Assembly: GCA_039519185.1 (NCBI GenBank) | Contig: CM076848.1 | Span: 28,067,917 to 28,131,916, forward strand | Length of the DNA: 64,000 bases | From: Astragalus membranaceus | Lineage: Eukaryota > Streptophyta > Magnoliopsida > Fabales > Fabaceae | Direction: 5' to 3' | Shown here: piece by piece, positions 33,842 to 46,768 of the stretch | Position numbering within the stretch: the stretch's first letter is position 1 | Layout of the letters: every line of letters begins with the position of its first letter | Position numbers and translations under genes: made by a program | The notes under the pieces: generated by a model | What the model saw: only the letters and a program-made list of their open reading frames with translations | Database searches by the model: none | Told to the model about the DNA's origin: nothing

Positions 33842-34258
33842 ATGTCAAGTAAGAAACAAAAAGTGATGGCGCCACCACACGGGCAGAAGAAAGTTAAAAT
33901 AAACCAAAAAATGAAGAAACTTTTCCACAAGCGAGCAAGAGATTATAATTCTGATGATGATGAAGATGAGACCACTGCCTCCGCTACTATGGGGAAGAGA
34001 CGTCTGGCACCTATCACCAATAAAAAGCACAAGGATGAAGATGTAGAAAGTGAAGGGCTGTCCGAAGATGACGGAGCAGCAGGAGGACAAAAAATGTGGA
34101 AGAAGAATGATACTGATATGAATGATCATATCTCGGAAGATGATGGAGAAGATGATGGCGAAATTCAGCCAGGAATTACTAAATTCACTGAAGGTTGCAA
34201 AGCATTCAAGATGGCCTTCAGGAATGTTATAAAGAAGAGTGTTTCTGATGACTTCTTG
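33842..34258 (+). CDS. RRP15: RRP15-like protein, first coding exon
   Basis: ATG at 33842 starts MSSKKQKVMAPPHGQKKVKI. The exon encodes 139 residues: a basic start, an acidic serine-rich middle (NSDDDEDET, EDVESEGLSEDD), then GITKFTEGCKAFKMAFRNVI and KKSVSDDFL. The last block matches the start of the conserved core of RRP15, a nucleolar factor for large ribosomal subunit maturation. A good donor, TTG|GTAAGT, follows at 34259 in phase 0, where RRP15 would continue with GPxLSAHK. A 5.5-kb retroelement lies 110 bp into the intron. I could not find later exons, so the gene may be truncated or have exons beyond what I can recognise. Name by remembered family motifs. Confidence 0.65.
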
Positions 34259-34368
34259 GTAAGTTAGATAATCATACAACATGGTAATGTTTATTATATT
34301 AGGTAAATGAGCTCAGTTTTTTCATCTTTGTAAATGATTTTCATCATCAGGCTTCTTCATCATGATAC

Positions 34369-35721
<1,353 letters not shown>

Positions 35722-35735
35722 ACTCCCCCACACTT
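35722..35735 (-). other. Polypurine tract
   Basis: AAGTGTGGGGGAGT on minus, directly next to the 3' LTR. Confidence 0.88.
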
Positions 35736-37326
35736 AACCTTTGCTTGTCCTCAAGCAAATTTCCTGGCTCAATAAAATTTTCAAGTGAATAATAGAGACA
35801 GCCACATAAGGAATCCCAAGTTAGAAGCACAATGACAGAGATATTATAGCACATATGAGGTGTCAAAATGTTGCCCAATTAGAGGCTCATGTCCCTGAAG
35901 AATACATTTTTGTGAACAAAGACACTTGCTCACAATCTCTCTAAGTGTTTAGGGACTTGAGAAATATACACTCAAGTTTCCACAAAATGCACATTACCAT
36001 AAGCTTGTAATTTGACCAAATCTCCACTAAATAGTTCACATGCATGCAAAAGATTGGGTGTTAAGGGTTGTAATGGGGCCAGGGTGAATTCATGTAGGGT
36101 AGGAAATAAGAAAGAATGGATAATCAAAGGGCTAAAAACAAGAAATGAATAGTAACATTTGACATCAAATATGAAGCTCCTATCTATTTTACAATTTTTG
36201 CCCAAACTCCAAATTAATTCCATTTCCTTCTTCACTCTTTTTCTATTGAGTAGACTCTTTTTGATTTGCCTTTTTTCTTGAGTAGGCACTTTCATTTTTT
36301 TTTTGGATTTGCCCTTTGGCTCTTTCATTCTTTTGATGTGCCTTTTCTTCATTGTTGCTTTCTTTTTTTTTTCAAATTTTCTTCCTATTTTTTTTTTTGA
36401 GGAAAAGGTAAGTACATGATTCACTCTTTTTTTTTCCTGACAAGATAGACAACTAAAGAATAGGACAAAGTTTCAGTCCTAACAATATAGACAACTAAAA
36501 ATATAGGACGAAATTGTAATTTTCAATAGTTGCTCCACATTTAATTCCAAATGGTTACCACAAACAAAAAAGAGAAAAATTATATTTGGGTACCAAAGAA
36601 AAAAATATAACAATTAAACTCAAAGGGGGCAACTAAGGGATAAATTCAACAAACAACTCTGAGGCCAGAAAAATACCTAAATTACCCAAATCTTTTTACA
36701 TGATGCAAATCAATTTTCGCCTTGAAATGGTCAAAAGACAAATTCTAGAATGTAGCAAATTGGGAAACACACTCATAGAAAGAAAAGGGGTAAAAATTTA
36801 TGATTTAGTATCAATCCCCTTATGAAGGCTCAGATCTCACATTTAGAAGCTAATTCACAAAAAGTACTCAACAAGCACAATGTTAATTATCAGCTTACTA
36901 ATGACAACCTCACAGTTACAATTAAGCACAAGTCTGTCAAGTAAATTAATTATGGGATCCCTTAAAGGCAAAATCTCTATTTTTTTTCAACTTGAAGCAT
37001 AAGTCGCTAAAATAACCCAGAAAAAATGCTATCAACATATACGGTGGGTATGTGCATTAATAGAGATCAAGTGACAAAATAACTCTCCTCCCCCACACTA
37101 GCATGAAGCATGGTCCTCAATGCAAAATGATCAAATAGAAACTAAGAGAAATAAATGAGAGAGAGAGAGAGAGAGTAATAGTGACTTCCCTGAGAGAGCT
37201 TGTAATCCGAGCTTATTCCTAAAAACAAAATGAAACAAACTAAAAGTAAAAATAACTGAAAATAAAACACAGGTTGCCTCCTGCGAAGCGCTTGTTTAAC
37301 GTCGTGAGCCTGACTATAATTGGTGC
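35736..37326. other. Non-coding internal region of the non-autonomous element
   Basis: AT-rich sequence without a convincing frame; a short Lys-rich minus frame at 35972-36424 is low complexity. A GA microsatellite lies at 37157-37177. Pol genes expected here in an autonomous element are absent. Confidence 0.7.
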
Positions 37327-38358
37327 TTAATCAGGGGGCTCTCCAAGAGAAAATTTAACATCTAACGCAGTACACCTTCTTAGCTTTCTAACCATGTGGT
37401 TCACATTGTTTTTTCTTTTTCCATGTGGTGGATGAACTTCAAAGAATTGTGAAATTTTTATTTTATCTCCATCCACCATTATGCTAGAATCCTGCAAAAT
37501 AAGATTTTTTTCCAAAAGGTCCTGCATCTTTAATTCACTAAAAATGTTAGTTTCAACCACATCATCAAAATAAGGAGAAGTTAAAGAAGAGAAAATTTCA
37601 TTGGAATTTAAAGCTTTAATAACATCATCTTCTTTACCACTCCTCAAAGTTACCTTTCCCCGGTGAACCTCAATCACAGCATCACCAATGGTTAAAACAA
37701 TTTGCCCAAAAATGGGCGCTTTCTCCTCTTTCTCCAAATCTAGAACCAATGGATCTTTCTCATTCTCCTCACAACCGCTCTCATTAATAGGATCTTTTGT
37801 TTCAATATGACTCCCTTCAGTAGGAGCTACTATTTTGATTTGACTCCCTTCAGTAGGAGTCTCATCATCTTTCTTGAGAGCTTCTTCCTCCAGATTATAT
37901 TCCATGGAGACACCTTCATCTCTCGTAGGAATACTTTCTTTGTATTGCTCAGCTTCTTCATTTTGGGTAGACTTAGTTTGTGAAGGAGTTTCTTGGGCCT
38001 CTTGAGATAACAAAGCAATGAGAGTTGAGATTTGACACTTCAGGCTTCCAAAATTGTTGTTCATGGCTCCAATTTGACCCTCCAAGCTTTCAAATTTTTC
38101 ATTTTTCTGCTGCATAAATTTGGCCAAGACCTCATTGACATCCGACTTTTCCTCCTCTTGCCTTTGCACTTGTAGTGGCTCATAATTATCCCAGTGGGAG
38201 GAATAAGGAGGTGGCTCATAGTCATCCCAATAGTCCGAATAAGGTTCATAAGGGGGAGGAGAAATTTGAATCTGGCATTGAGACATATACCGATATGACT
38301 TCTCTAAATTTCTTTGTGCCCCTGCCTCTCTAATGTAGTCTCCAAGAGTTTTAACCAT
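37327..38358 (-). CDS. gag-like ORF of the non-autonomous element
   Basis: From ATG at 38358 (MVKTLGDYIREAGAQRNLEK) an uninterrupted frame of 343 codons runs to TAA 37327. It has a Tyr/Pro-rich section with the repeat PYSDYWDDYEPPPYSSHWD, a helical stretch (FMQQKNEKFESLEGQIGAM), a Glu-rich middle with PTEGSQI and PTEGSHI repeats, and a basic end (PPHGKRKNNVNHMVRKLRR). I chose this start because the longer frame to 38562 overlaps the primer binding site and has a hydrophobic, unlikely lead. No zinc knuckle or enzyme motif is visible. Probably a structural gag derivative; exact family not recognised. Confidence 0.6.
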   Translation of the reverse strand: MVKTLGDYIREAGAQRNLEKSYRYMSQCQIQISPPPYEPYSDYWDDYEPPPYSSHWDNYEPLQVQRQEEEKSDVNEVLAKFMQQKNEKFESLEGQIGAMNNNFGSLKCQISTLIALLSQEAQETPSQTKSTQNEEAEQYKESIPTRDEGVSMEYNLEEEALKKDDETPTEGSQIKIVAPTEGSHIETKDPINESGCEENEKDPLVLDLEKEEKAPIFGQIVLTIGDAVIEVHRGKVTLRSGKEDDVIKALNSNEIFSSLTSPYFDDVVETNIFSELKMQDLLEKNLILQDSSIMVDGDKIKISQFFEVHPPHGKRKNNVNHMVRKLRRCTALDVKFSLGEPPD

Positions 38359-38543
38359 GATTTTGACTTTTCTCTGCAAAACAAGGTAAATTACAGTGGT
38401 CTCTTCGGAAAGTATTAGTAACTTCTTTATATATATATATATAATTTTGTTGATAAGATAAAGAAAAACAAAATTTAAAATTAAAGCAAAAAAAAAAAGT
38501 CTAAAGCAATAAAAATCTCTTTCGTTTAATATTGCTAAATTAA

Positions 38544-38561
38544 TCCCTGGCAACGGCGCCA
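38544..38561 (-). other. Primer binding site (tRNA-Asp type)
   Basis: Minus-strand TGGCGCCGTTGCCAGGGA, six bases inside the 5' LTR edge. One base differs from the common TGGCGCCGTTGCCGGGGA. Confidence 0.88.
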
Positions 38562-38567
38562 AAAACT

Positions 38568-39633
38568 TGTTGCGTCAAAGACACACTTAGAGCAAGTGTA
38601 CTCTATCGCAGAAGTAGTATAAAAAATATCGTCTCCACAGGGATTAATTAATAACTACCAAACTACTTAAGATTAATTATTATTTAGACGAATGAATATT
38701 TGGTGGTTATAGAAACTAAAAATAAAAAGAAATAAATAACAAGAATTAAAATGTAAAGATTAACCAATGGAGAGAGGTCTAGGGTCACGGTTTCACTTGC
38801 AAGCTTCGATTCCTCTATGTCTAATATTCTACCTGAATTCCTTGTTTTATTCAATTACCAATCCCTTTACTAAAACTATTAATCCGTTTGGTCATTCGCG
38901 ATTAATATTCTTTTTCCTAAATTAACCCTTGTTTGGTCATGCAAGAATTTAAATCCAAGAAAAGCATAAAGAACAAAAAAGTTGAATGATTGGAAGACTA
39001 AATTAACGTTTGGTCATGCATTAATCTTAGTCTCAATTATCCTATAGGTCCACAAACTAATTGCAGTACGGTCGCTGATCAACTAATTGATTATGAACAT
39101 GCAAAGAGTTGTCAATCCTAATTATGTGATAAAAACAATAGGATAATATTATTCAGATATGAAATTAGAACATAAAAAGGTCTCTAAACATGCAAGATCC
39201 ACCTAAGACCCTAGAAGAGGATTTAGCTATCCATAGTGTTCGAGAACAATAAAATAAAATTAGGAGTCATATATTACAGAGATAAAAATAACCCGGAATA
39301 GAGAAATTTCTGATCCTGAAATTTTAGTCTCCTTTTTCTTCTCCAGAGCTCTCTCACGGTGTCAAGAACGGGTACCCAAAACTCCCTCTCTCCAAGTCGA
39401 CGCTATTGTTGTGCGGCGCGTATATGTACTGTTCGTGCGTGACTTTTTATCCTTTGAATTCCCACGCGGCTACTCCAGTAATCATGCGCTGCAATCCTCT
39501 TTTTATAGGTTGAATTAACCTAATTCAATGGATGATGGGCTTGGATCTTTTTTGTATAATGGGCTGCACTTGTTTACATGCCTCTTTCTTTATCTTGCTC
39601 CAATTTCTTTTTCTCTCACTCCATATTATCTAA

Positions 39634-39689
<56 letters not shown>

Positions 39690-39853
39690 TAGATAATATG
39701 GTTCAAATAATTGACTTCCATTCTTTTTTATCTTTTCTTTCAATCTGTAAAATATAGAGCAAATTAAGTCAGTGATTTACATGATTGATATATAATTACT
39801 CTAAAAGTGACTCAAAAGTGTCTCTAAAAAATGCATAAAATTGGAGTTTATCA
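38568..39853 (-). mobile_element. 5' LTR (1286 bp)
   Basis: Begins TGTTGCGTCAAAGACAC and ends GGAGTTTATCA on plus, followed by the GATAC duplication. It is shorter than its partner mainly through its shorter microsatellite at 39634-39689. Confidence 0.92.
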
Positions 39854-39858
39854 GATAC

Positions 39859-41599
39859 TTGTTCTAAGTAATAATCAATTAACATGGGAAATGACCTCCT
39901 GTGCTATTTCTTAATTTGCTTTAAATTTTAATATTTTCATTGGTGTAGGAACCATTAACAAACAAGCCTGTTCCCAATTTTATAAAATTTTCACAAAAAT
40001 AAAATGTTACAACAAGCCACATCCAAAGGGTCAATATCCCATCTTTCGGTGGCTCTTATCCTTCTGACTTGACAATGTTACCTAAGCATCCTATTACAGT
40101 GAGAATTGTGCATATAACTGCAAGAGTGGACCAAAACAGAGAAGACTTTTGACTTTGTTTATCTTTTGAATGTTATATTCTCATTTTGGGACCCCAATGA
40201 TATCATTTGAATGTTATATTTTCAAATTGCACAGTAGTATAATGATGTGTATGTTACTTGATAATAAGTTAATGCTACAAATTCCCGGTTCATGTCTATT
40301 GGTCAATTTATAATAGATCAATAAATATTCACTGTAGGCAAGGTAGTCAACTTAGTTTGGTTATGGTTCAGGAATAAAATGTGTCAGATGACTTTGGAAA
40401 GACTACTGATGATAGTAATTCCGATGAAGACTGATGTTTACAAACTTGAGAAAAGCAGCAGAGGTATTCCAAGTGGGACAATCAGTCAGATTTTGAATAT
40501 TAGCAGAGGAATATGCAGACTTGAAAAGTATTTTACGCATACATTATGGTTTCAATGGTGTGCTGTACTCCAATTTCGAACACGAGAAAATGAATCACGA
40601 GTATGGGATTCAAGCTATTAAAAATCTATTTCCCTGGTCTATTTATGTTCATTCAGTTGGTGAAAAATGGGCTAGGGCAACCTTGCTGCCTGACTGATTC
40701 GCAATAATTTGGTATACGTCGCCAATTATGAATGTGTTCACTGAACCAAATTTATTGAACATGAAGAGTCTGAGTTTCTTTTTTTTTTCCTCCCATTTTG
40801 TTGGGGATAGGATTCTCATTAGTACTAATAGACTATCTTTAAAGGTTTTATTTAGCAAGATGACAATCATTGAGATACTTACGAGTTAGGAAAATTTTTA
40901 TTTTCATCATTGATTTGAGTAGCTGCTGTGTGACTGGAACCAATGTGTTTGATCTTAGGATAGAGTATTAGAATTTAGAACCGATTTTGTCTAACGTTAA
41001 AACGTGATTTTAGAAAAAAGTATAGTTTCACATCAGCCTTGCTAAACTCACGTCTACAGTGGCACTTTTGTAAAAAAAAAAAAATTGTATGGATGTGAAC
41101 TTATACCAACTTACCAAGTATGTGTTTGGGAGATTGAGTTTCCATGGTGAAATGCCACATTGAACGTGTAGCTTCTCATTTTCACGGTAAATATAGTATA
41201 AACTCACTGCTGCAATTAAGTTTGCATATAAATTGATTAGAAGTTGATTATAAATAGTATTAGCTTGATTGAAATCCATTTGGGACACTGCTAGTCAAAA
41301 CTTATTTCTTATGCTGTCACAATGTAACCAAATGAGTTACCAAGTTAGCCTTGCTTTCCATTCATGTAGATAAGGGATGTGACTCAGCGTAATCAAGTTA
41401 GATTTTCAATATAGGTTGAGCAAGTTTATCGTTCCACCACAATCTTGTATTTCGCTTTCTCTTTGTAATGGCTTTTGCACAAAGTTAAAAGCTCAATACG
41501 GTATTAGAAGAAATTTCACAGCTTCACTACTGATTCATTTGTTATTATGTTATGCGACTATCTTGTTTCTCATGGAAGATCGAATTAATTTGTTTTCCT
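39859..41599. other. No gene recognised
   Basis: AT-rich. A splice-acceptor-like TTGGTGTAG|GAACCATTAAC at 39940-39960 could begin a second exon of the RRP15-like gene (EPLTNK for expected GPxLSAHK), but the frame stops after 17 codons, so I do not call it. The 80-codon plus frame at 40379-40621 has no recognisable family. Confidence 0.5.
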
Positions 41600-42540
41600 C
41601 CATACCAACATGGTCTTCAACTCGTTTCAAAACATCTCACCTATTCCAACTATGGATGTTGGCGCTGCTCAATTCCACAACATGGACAAGCATATCAACG
41701 TTTAGTACTCCATTCAGATAGGTTTCCATATGCTGGAAAATAATTAAGAGTCCACATTATAGAAGCATCGAGTTGGAATGTCTCTTTCTTGTAGGTATCA
41801 AAGGTTTCAATTCCACCATCTCATAGCTCTTGCAGCTCTTGTACTAATGGCTGTAGACAACTATCAATGTCATTTTTGGGACCTTTAGAATGTGGTCATA
41901 GTAGTGTGGCATTAAGAATAAGGAGGTACAATATAAGGAATCAACATGAAGGGTCAAGTGTTATGGATAATATTCATAGTCTTGAAAGGATTGAAGTCAT
42001 TAGAAGTCACTCCTAGTCAAACATTAGAATGATCTAACAGGAGTTTTGGATATCGAGAGTCAAATTCCTTCCAAGCAAGTGGGTCGGTTAGATGCCTATG
42101 AGAAACATGATTCAATCTAACCTCAAAGTACAGTTTCATTGAGTCAACAGTTTTGGATAACATGAACAACCTGTGCAACCTTAGTTTCAAAGGAAACCAT
42201 CGAAGGATCTATCCCGATACAATATGCGGTCATTAGAACAAGCATGAATCCTCTCATACGCTACACCTAACCTTGAAAATCATCTTCGTTTCATGGTATG
42301 CCTTTGGCAAAAAAGCTCCTTCTAATAGAGTATCTCCCAAAAAAATTAGTAACATAGAGAATGATTTGTCACTCAATCTATGAAGACCCTTCAAAAAATA
42401 CAAATGTACCATGAATGATAGCTTGCTATACTCCTTGTAGTTTGGGTAGAGCATTTGCTCATTCTCTTTCACAAATTGGTATAACTTAACATCTTCTACT
42501 TCTAGACTCCTTTCTCCTACTTCTAGACTCCTTTCTGTTG
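41600..42540 (-). pseudogene. CACTA transposase (TNP2-like) relic
   Basis: Pieced from minus-strand frames, right to left: LYPNYKEYSKLSFMVHLYFL with LSDKSFSMLLIFLGDTLLEG, then RIHACSNDRILYRD, HRHLTDPLAWKEFDSRYPKL, LGVTSNDFNPFKTMN, PLVQELQEL and DGGIETFDTYKKETF, and YACPCCGIE. These match, in order, the transposase-associated and TNP2 regions of En/Spm CACTA transposases as I know them. Stops and frame changes are frequent, so it is dead. It may be what remains of an autonomous relative of the CACTA derivatives in this window; its termini were not found. Confidence 0.75.
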
Positions 42541-42650
42541 GGATGTCAATTGAAATTTTTAAGAAAGTGCAAAAGAGTGGAAATTTAAGAGGTGCATTTC
42601 ACAAGGTGAGTGGATTTACCTAGAGCCTCAGAAATTTGAGACAATCTATG

Positions 42651-42870
42651 GGCCCGTTTGGATAGAGCTTATTTTGAGCTTATGCAAAACGACTTATACA
42701 AATAAATAAGCTTTTATGTATTGTTCATAATCTTGTTAAGGTAGTTTATGGAAAAACAACTTTTGGAGATATAATTTTTGTTAGTGTGATCTTGTGAATC
42801 AACATAAAAACTTATTTATCTCTATAAGTTGTTTTTCATAAGCTCAAAAATAAGCTAATCCAAACGGGCC
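42651..42870. mobile_element. MITE with GGCCCGTTTGGAT inverted repeats
   Basis: Starts GGCCCGTTTGGATAGAGCTT and ends with the complement of GGCCCGTTTGGATTAGCTT; complementarity continues imperfectly through the TTTTGAGCTTAT region. About 220 bp, non-coding. The flanks give no clear duplication, so the superfamily (hAT or PIF/Harbinger) is open. Confidence 0.8.
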
Positions 42871-43019
42871 TAATGTCCATTAAGTCATATTAATGCATGA
42901 AAGTCATTTCAACCTCCTATAAATAGAGAGACTTGTAAAGAAGACACTCCCTTTTAGGTGATCATATAGAAAGGGGAGATAACAAACAAAAAATAGCTTT
43001 GTTTTGTCAATATGGAATT

Positions 43020-43281
43020 TGTTGGAGGGAGATCAAGAATTGTGTGCTTCTTGATTGGATAACAGAATAGAGTAAAAACTAACTGAGAGAGGAGAAAAGT
43101 GGTAAAGTGTTGTATTCACCGATTTCACTTTACACTATATATTGTTGTTGCTGCTGTACATCCGCATACATGTATACTCACCATAGGGATGTATATGCAA
43201 AAACATCTATTTACACCTTTTGTCCCTTTATTACAATACACAATACAACTATTATAGCTACTTGAATTATCACATTTAACA
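43020..43281 (-). mobile_element. 3' LTR of the copia element (262 bp)
   Basis: On plus it runs TGTTGGAGGG...CATTTAACA. The half from 43158 to 43281 is repeated exactly at 47279-47402. Confidence 0.9.
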
Positions 43282-43288
43282 CACCCCC

Positions 43289-46200
43289 TTAATTCAAGCT
43301 AGCTAGACTAAGTACTCCCAACTCCAATCTCATATCTTCAAACTTCTTGGGCTTCAATGCTTTCGTTAGGATATCTGCAAGCTGAACTTCAGTGTTGCAG
43401 TGTGCCATTTCCAGCTTTCCTTTGGCAACAAGATCACGTAGGAAATGGTATTTAACTTCAATGTGTTTGCTTCTCCCATGAGCTATGGGATGTTTGGCTA
43501 GATTTATAGCTGATCTGTTGTCCACCTTCAGTATCATTGCATCAGATTGTTCTGCTTTCAGTTCACATAGCAACATTTGTAACCACATAGCTTGACTTGC
43601 TCCAAGTGCAGCTGAGATATACTCAGCTTCACAACTCGAGAGTGCCACTACACTCTGCTTCTTAGAGCACCAACTGATTGGTGAGTCTTCAAGCATGAAA
43701 ATGTAGCCTGAGGTTGATTTCCTGTCAGTGGAGTCTCCACACCAGTTTGCATCGGTGTAACCAGTCACAGTTACTGCACTGTTATCACTCTCTGCAGAGA
43801 ACAGAATGCCATGATCCAGGGTTCCTTTCAAGTACCTCAGTACTCTCTTAGCTGCTACTAAGTGAGATCTTCTTGGTTCCTCCATATATCTGCTCACTAG
43901 ACCCACACTGAACACTATATCAGGTCTAGAGTTACAAACATATCTCAGTGAACCTATTAACTGTCTGAACAATGTGGCATCAATCAGGGGCTCATCAGTG
44001 TTTCTCACCAATTTCTCAGTTGCTTCAGCTGGTGTAGAGGTAGGATTGCATTCCAACATATCAAACCTCTTCAACACATCACTCACATACTTTCTTTGAT
44101 GCAGAAATATTCCTTTCTTGAGTGTCACAAATTCCATTCCGAGAAAGTATGACAGTTTGCCAAGGTCTGTCATTTCAAATTCACACATAATTCTTCTCTT
44201 AAACTCATTGAATTCTTGTTCACTATCTCCAGTGACAAGTAAATCATCTACATACAAGCAAAGGATAATCACACCAGCTGCTACACTTTGTTTCACATAC
44301 ACTCCATGTTCAGTAGAACATTTTGTGAAGTTCAGTTTTAAGAGAAATCCATCTATCCTCTTATTCCAAGCCCGAGGGGCTTGTTTGAGGCCATAGAGTG
44401 CCTTCTTGAGCTTCATCACTCTATGCTCCAAACCCTTCTTTTCAAAGCCAGGTGGCTGTTTGACAAAAACCACTTCATCAAGTGGTCCATTGAGGAAAGC
44501 TGATTTAACATCAAGCTGACTCAATGTCCTCTGTCTCTTGCTAGCTAGAGCAACTATGAGTCTCACAGTCTCTATCTTAGCAACAGGTGCAAAGATTTCC
44601 TTGAAATCAAGGCCTGGTTGTTGCAAGAAGCCCTTTGCAACCAACCTTGCCTTATACTTGGCCACTACACCATTTGGTTTCATTTTGGTTTTAAAAACCC
44701 ATTTCACATCTATAGCTTTCTTGTCACTTGGCAACTCCATCATCTCCCATGTATCATTCTTCCTTATTGAGTTCAATTCATCCTCCATTGCTTCTCTCCA
44801 ATGTGGACTAGATAGGGCCTGTTCAAGAGAAACAGGTTCTGATTCTGCTATCAGAACATACTGCATCATTGCAGCATCATCTTCACTAGTTGTTGCAGCA
44901 AACACTTCATAATCCTGCAACCTTGCAGGTGGAACCCTTTCTCTTTGTGATCTTCTAAGTGGAGGCTCATTCACTTCATTAGCATCATCACCAGATCCTT
45001 CTTCATTACCAGCAAGTTCCTCTTCATTAGGCTGTTCAGTAACAGACTGTGGTTCAGTATCAATTGGCATTTCAACAGTGTCTGCAGTCACTCTTTCACT
45101 GTTGTTATCCCAATTCCACTCCTTTGTCTCATCAATTATCACATCATTGCTAATACAAACCTTCTTCTGTACAGGGTCAAACAGTTTGTAAGCTCCAGTA
45201 CAGTGATAGCCAACTAGAATCATTGCTTTGGCTCTTGAGTCTAACTTTCTTCTCTGCTGCTCAGGTACATGCCTGTAACACAGAGAACCGAACACTCTCA
45301 AGTGTCTCACACTTGGTTTGGCTCCAGTCCATGCTTCCTCAGGTGTCTTACCTTCAATTCTCTTAGTAGGACATCTATTCAGAATGTAAGTGGCAGTAGA
45401 CACTGCCTCAGCCCAGAATTCATGTGGCAAGTTCTTCTCTTTTATCATACATCTAACCATGTTGAGTATTGTTCTGTTCCTTCTTTCTGCTGTACCATTG
45501 TGTTGAGGTGTATATGGAGCTATCACTATATGCTCTATCCCTTCCTCTTTGCAGAAAGTTTCAAGTTCAAGTGATGTGAATTCACCACCACCATCTGTTA
45601 CCAGTTTCTTGATTGAACAGCCACTTTGTTTTTCAACTAACAGCTTGAACTCTTTGAACACAGTAAACACCTCATTCTTTTTCTTAAGCAAGTAAATCCA
45701 CATTTTCTTAGTACAATCATCAATAAATGAGACAAAATACAGATTACCACCATGTGATTTTACCTCAAATGGTCCACACACATCAGAGTGTATGACACCT
45801 AATTTCTCAACAGCTCTTGTAGGAATTGATGATTTATAAGACTTCCTTGGTTGCTTGCCTTCACAACACTTGCCACAAACCTCAACTGGTTCTCTTATCA
45901 ATGGTAACCCTGCTACCATGTTCTTCTTGTGCAGTAGTTCTAGGCTTCCAAAATTCACATGACCTAGCCTCTTATGCCACTTCCATGCATCAGCTTCACA
46001 CTGTGCAGAGAAACATTTCTGCTCCAGACCATTCACACCTACCTTGAAGATTCTGTTACCTGTCATCATAACCTTCAACACCATTTTCTCTTCTCTGTCA
46101 AATACCTCCATGTAACTATCCTTCATCTTCATAGAGTATCCCTTTTCTAGCAATTGTCCTAGACTTAACAAATTGCTCTTCATTTGTGGAACATAAAGCA

Positions 46201-46768
46201 CATCACTTACCACAGCTCTCTTTCCATCTTCTTTTGTGATAGTTACCTTACCAATTCCTTCAGCCATCACAGACCTTCCATCACCAAATCTGACCCTTCT
46301 TCTTATGCTTCTGTCAATCTCAGAAAACCATTCAAGATGCCCAGTCATATGATTTGAACATCCTGTGTCCAAATACCACCACTCTATCCTTATACCACTG
46401 TCAGTTTCAGTTATAGTCATTAGAGCTACAACTTCTCCATCAGAGTCATGCACAAATTGTGCCTCTTCATCCTTCTTTCTAGGCACCTTGGGGTTCACAC
46501 ATTCATCAGCAAAGTGACCCCATTTTTGGCAATTATAACATTGAATGTGTTCCTTTGACTTCTTCTTGTTCTTATTACTATTTTCACTATCCTTCTTGTG
46601 ATGATCAGACTTAGCATCACCACTCTCATTTTTGTTCCCTTTCCACTTTCCTTTACCTTTCTTATTCTTCCAAGAATCATTCCAACCACCTCCTTTCTTT
46701 TGTGACTGCACAAACAGAGCCTTTTCACTTTCTTTCTCTTCTTTCTTGGCAGTTTCTCTGTTTTCAAT
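43289..46768 (-). CDS. copia pol: protease, integrase, RT, RNase H
   Basis: An uninterrupted frame of 1140 codons from an internal Met at 46711, open upstream to a frameshift near 46770. It holds a zinc knuckle CYNCQKWGHFADEC (residues 58-71), a protease site WWYLDTGCSNHMTG, integrase finger HKRLGHVNFGSLELLH with CGKCCEGKQ, the DDE residues in VIHSDVCGPF, VTDGGGEF and QHNGTAERRNRT, RT with LKQAPRAWN and the catalytic LYVDDLLVTGD, and RNase H with GYTDANWCGD, SSCEAEYISA and DNRSAINLAK. All key residues are present. It was once translated as one polyprotein with gag. Confidence 0.93.
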   Translation of the reverse strand: MENRETAKKEEKESEKALFVQSQKKGGGWNDSWKNKKGKGKWKGNKNESGDAKSDHHKKDSENSNKNKKKSKEHIQCYNCQKWGHFADECVNPKVPRKKDEEAQFVHDSDGEVVALMTITETDSGIRIEWWYLDTGCSNHMTGHLEWFSEIDRSIRRRVRFGDGRSVMAEGIGKVTITKEDGKRAVVSDVLYVPQMKSNLLSLGQLLEKGYSMKMKDSYMEVFDREEKMVLKVMMTGNRIFKVGVNGLEQKCFSAQCEADAWKWHKRLGHVNFGSLELLHKKNMVAGLPLIREPVEVCGKCCEGKQPRKSYKSSIPTRAVEKLGVIHSDVCGPFEVKSHGGNLYFVSFIDDCTKKMWIYLLKKKNEVFTVFKEFKLLVEKQSGCSIKKLVTDGGGEFTSLELETFCKEEGIEHIVIAPYTPQHNGTAERRNRTILNMVRCMIKEKNLPHEFWAEAVSTATYILNRCPTKRIEGKTPEEAWTGAKPSVRHLRVFGSLCYRHVPEQQRRKLDSRAKAMILVGYHCTGAYKLFDPVQKKVCISNDVIIDETKEWNWDNNSERVTADTVEMPIDTEPQSVTEQPNEEELAGNEEGSGDDANEVNEPPLRRSQRERVPPARLQDYEVFAATTSEDDAAMMQYVLIAESEPVSLEQALSSPHWREAMEDELNSIRKNDTWEMMELPSDKKAIDVKWVFKTKMKPNGVVAKYKARLVAKGFLQQPGLDFKEIFAPVAKIETVRLIVALASKRQRTLSQLDVKSAFLNGPLDEVVFVKQPPGFEKKGLEHRVMKLKKALYGLKQAPRAWNKRIDGFLLKLNFTKCSTEHGVYVKQSVAAGVIILCLYVDDLLVTGDSEQEFNEFKRRIMCEFEMTDLGKLSYFLGMEFVTLKKGIFLHQRKYVSDVLKRFDMLECNPTSTPAEATEKLVRNTDEPLIDATLFRQLIGSLRYVCNSRPDIVFSVGLVSRYMEEPRRSHLVAAKRVLRYLKGTLDHGILFSAESDNSAVTVTGYTDANWCGDSTDRKSTSGYIFMLEDSPISWCSKKQSVVALSSCEAEYISAALGASQAMWLQMLLCELKAEQSDAMILKVDNRSAINLAKHPIAHGRSKHIEVKYHFLRDLVAKGKLEMAHCNTEVQLADILTKALKPKKFEDMRLELGVLSLASLN

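Noticed and set aside
39949..40000. Second exon of RRP15 after TTGGTGTAG
   Set aside because: Only P and K of the expected GPxLSAHK agree and the frame stops soon after.
40379..40621. 80-codon plus frame, possible gene or RRP15 exon
   Set aside because: No recognisable motif, no splice pattern linking it to 34258, and AT-rich surroundings.
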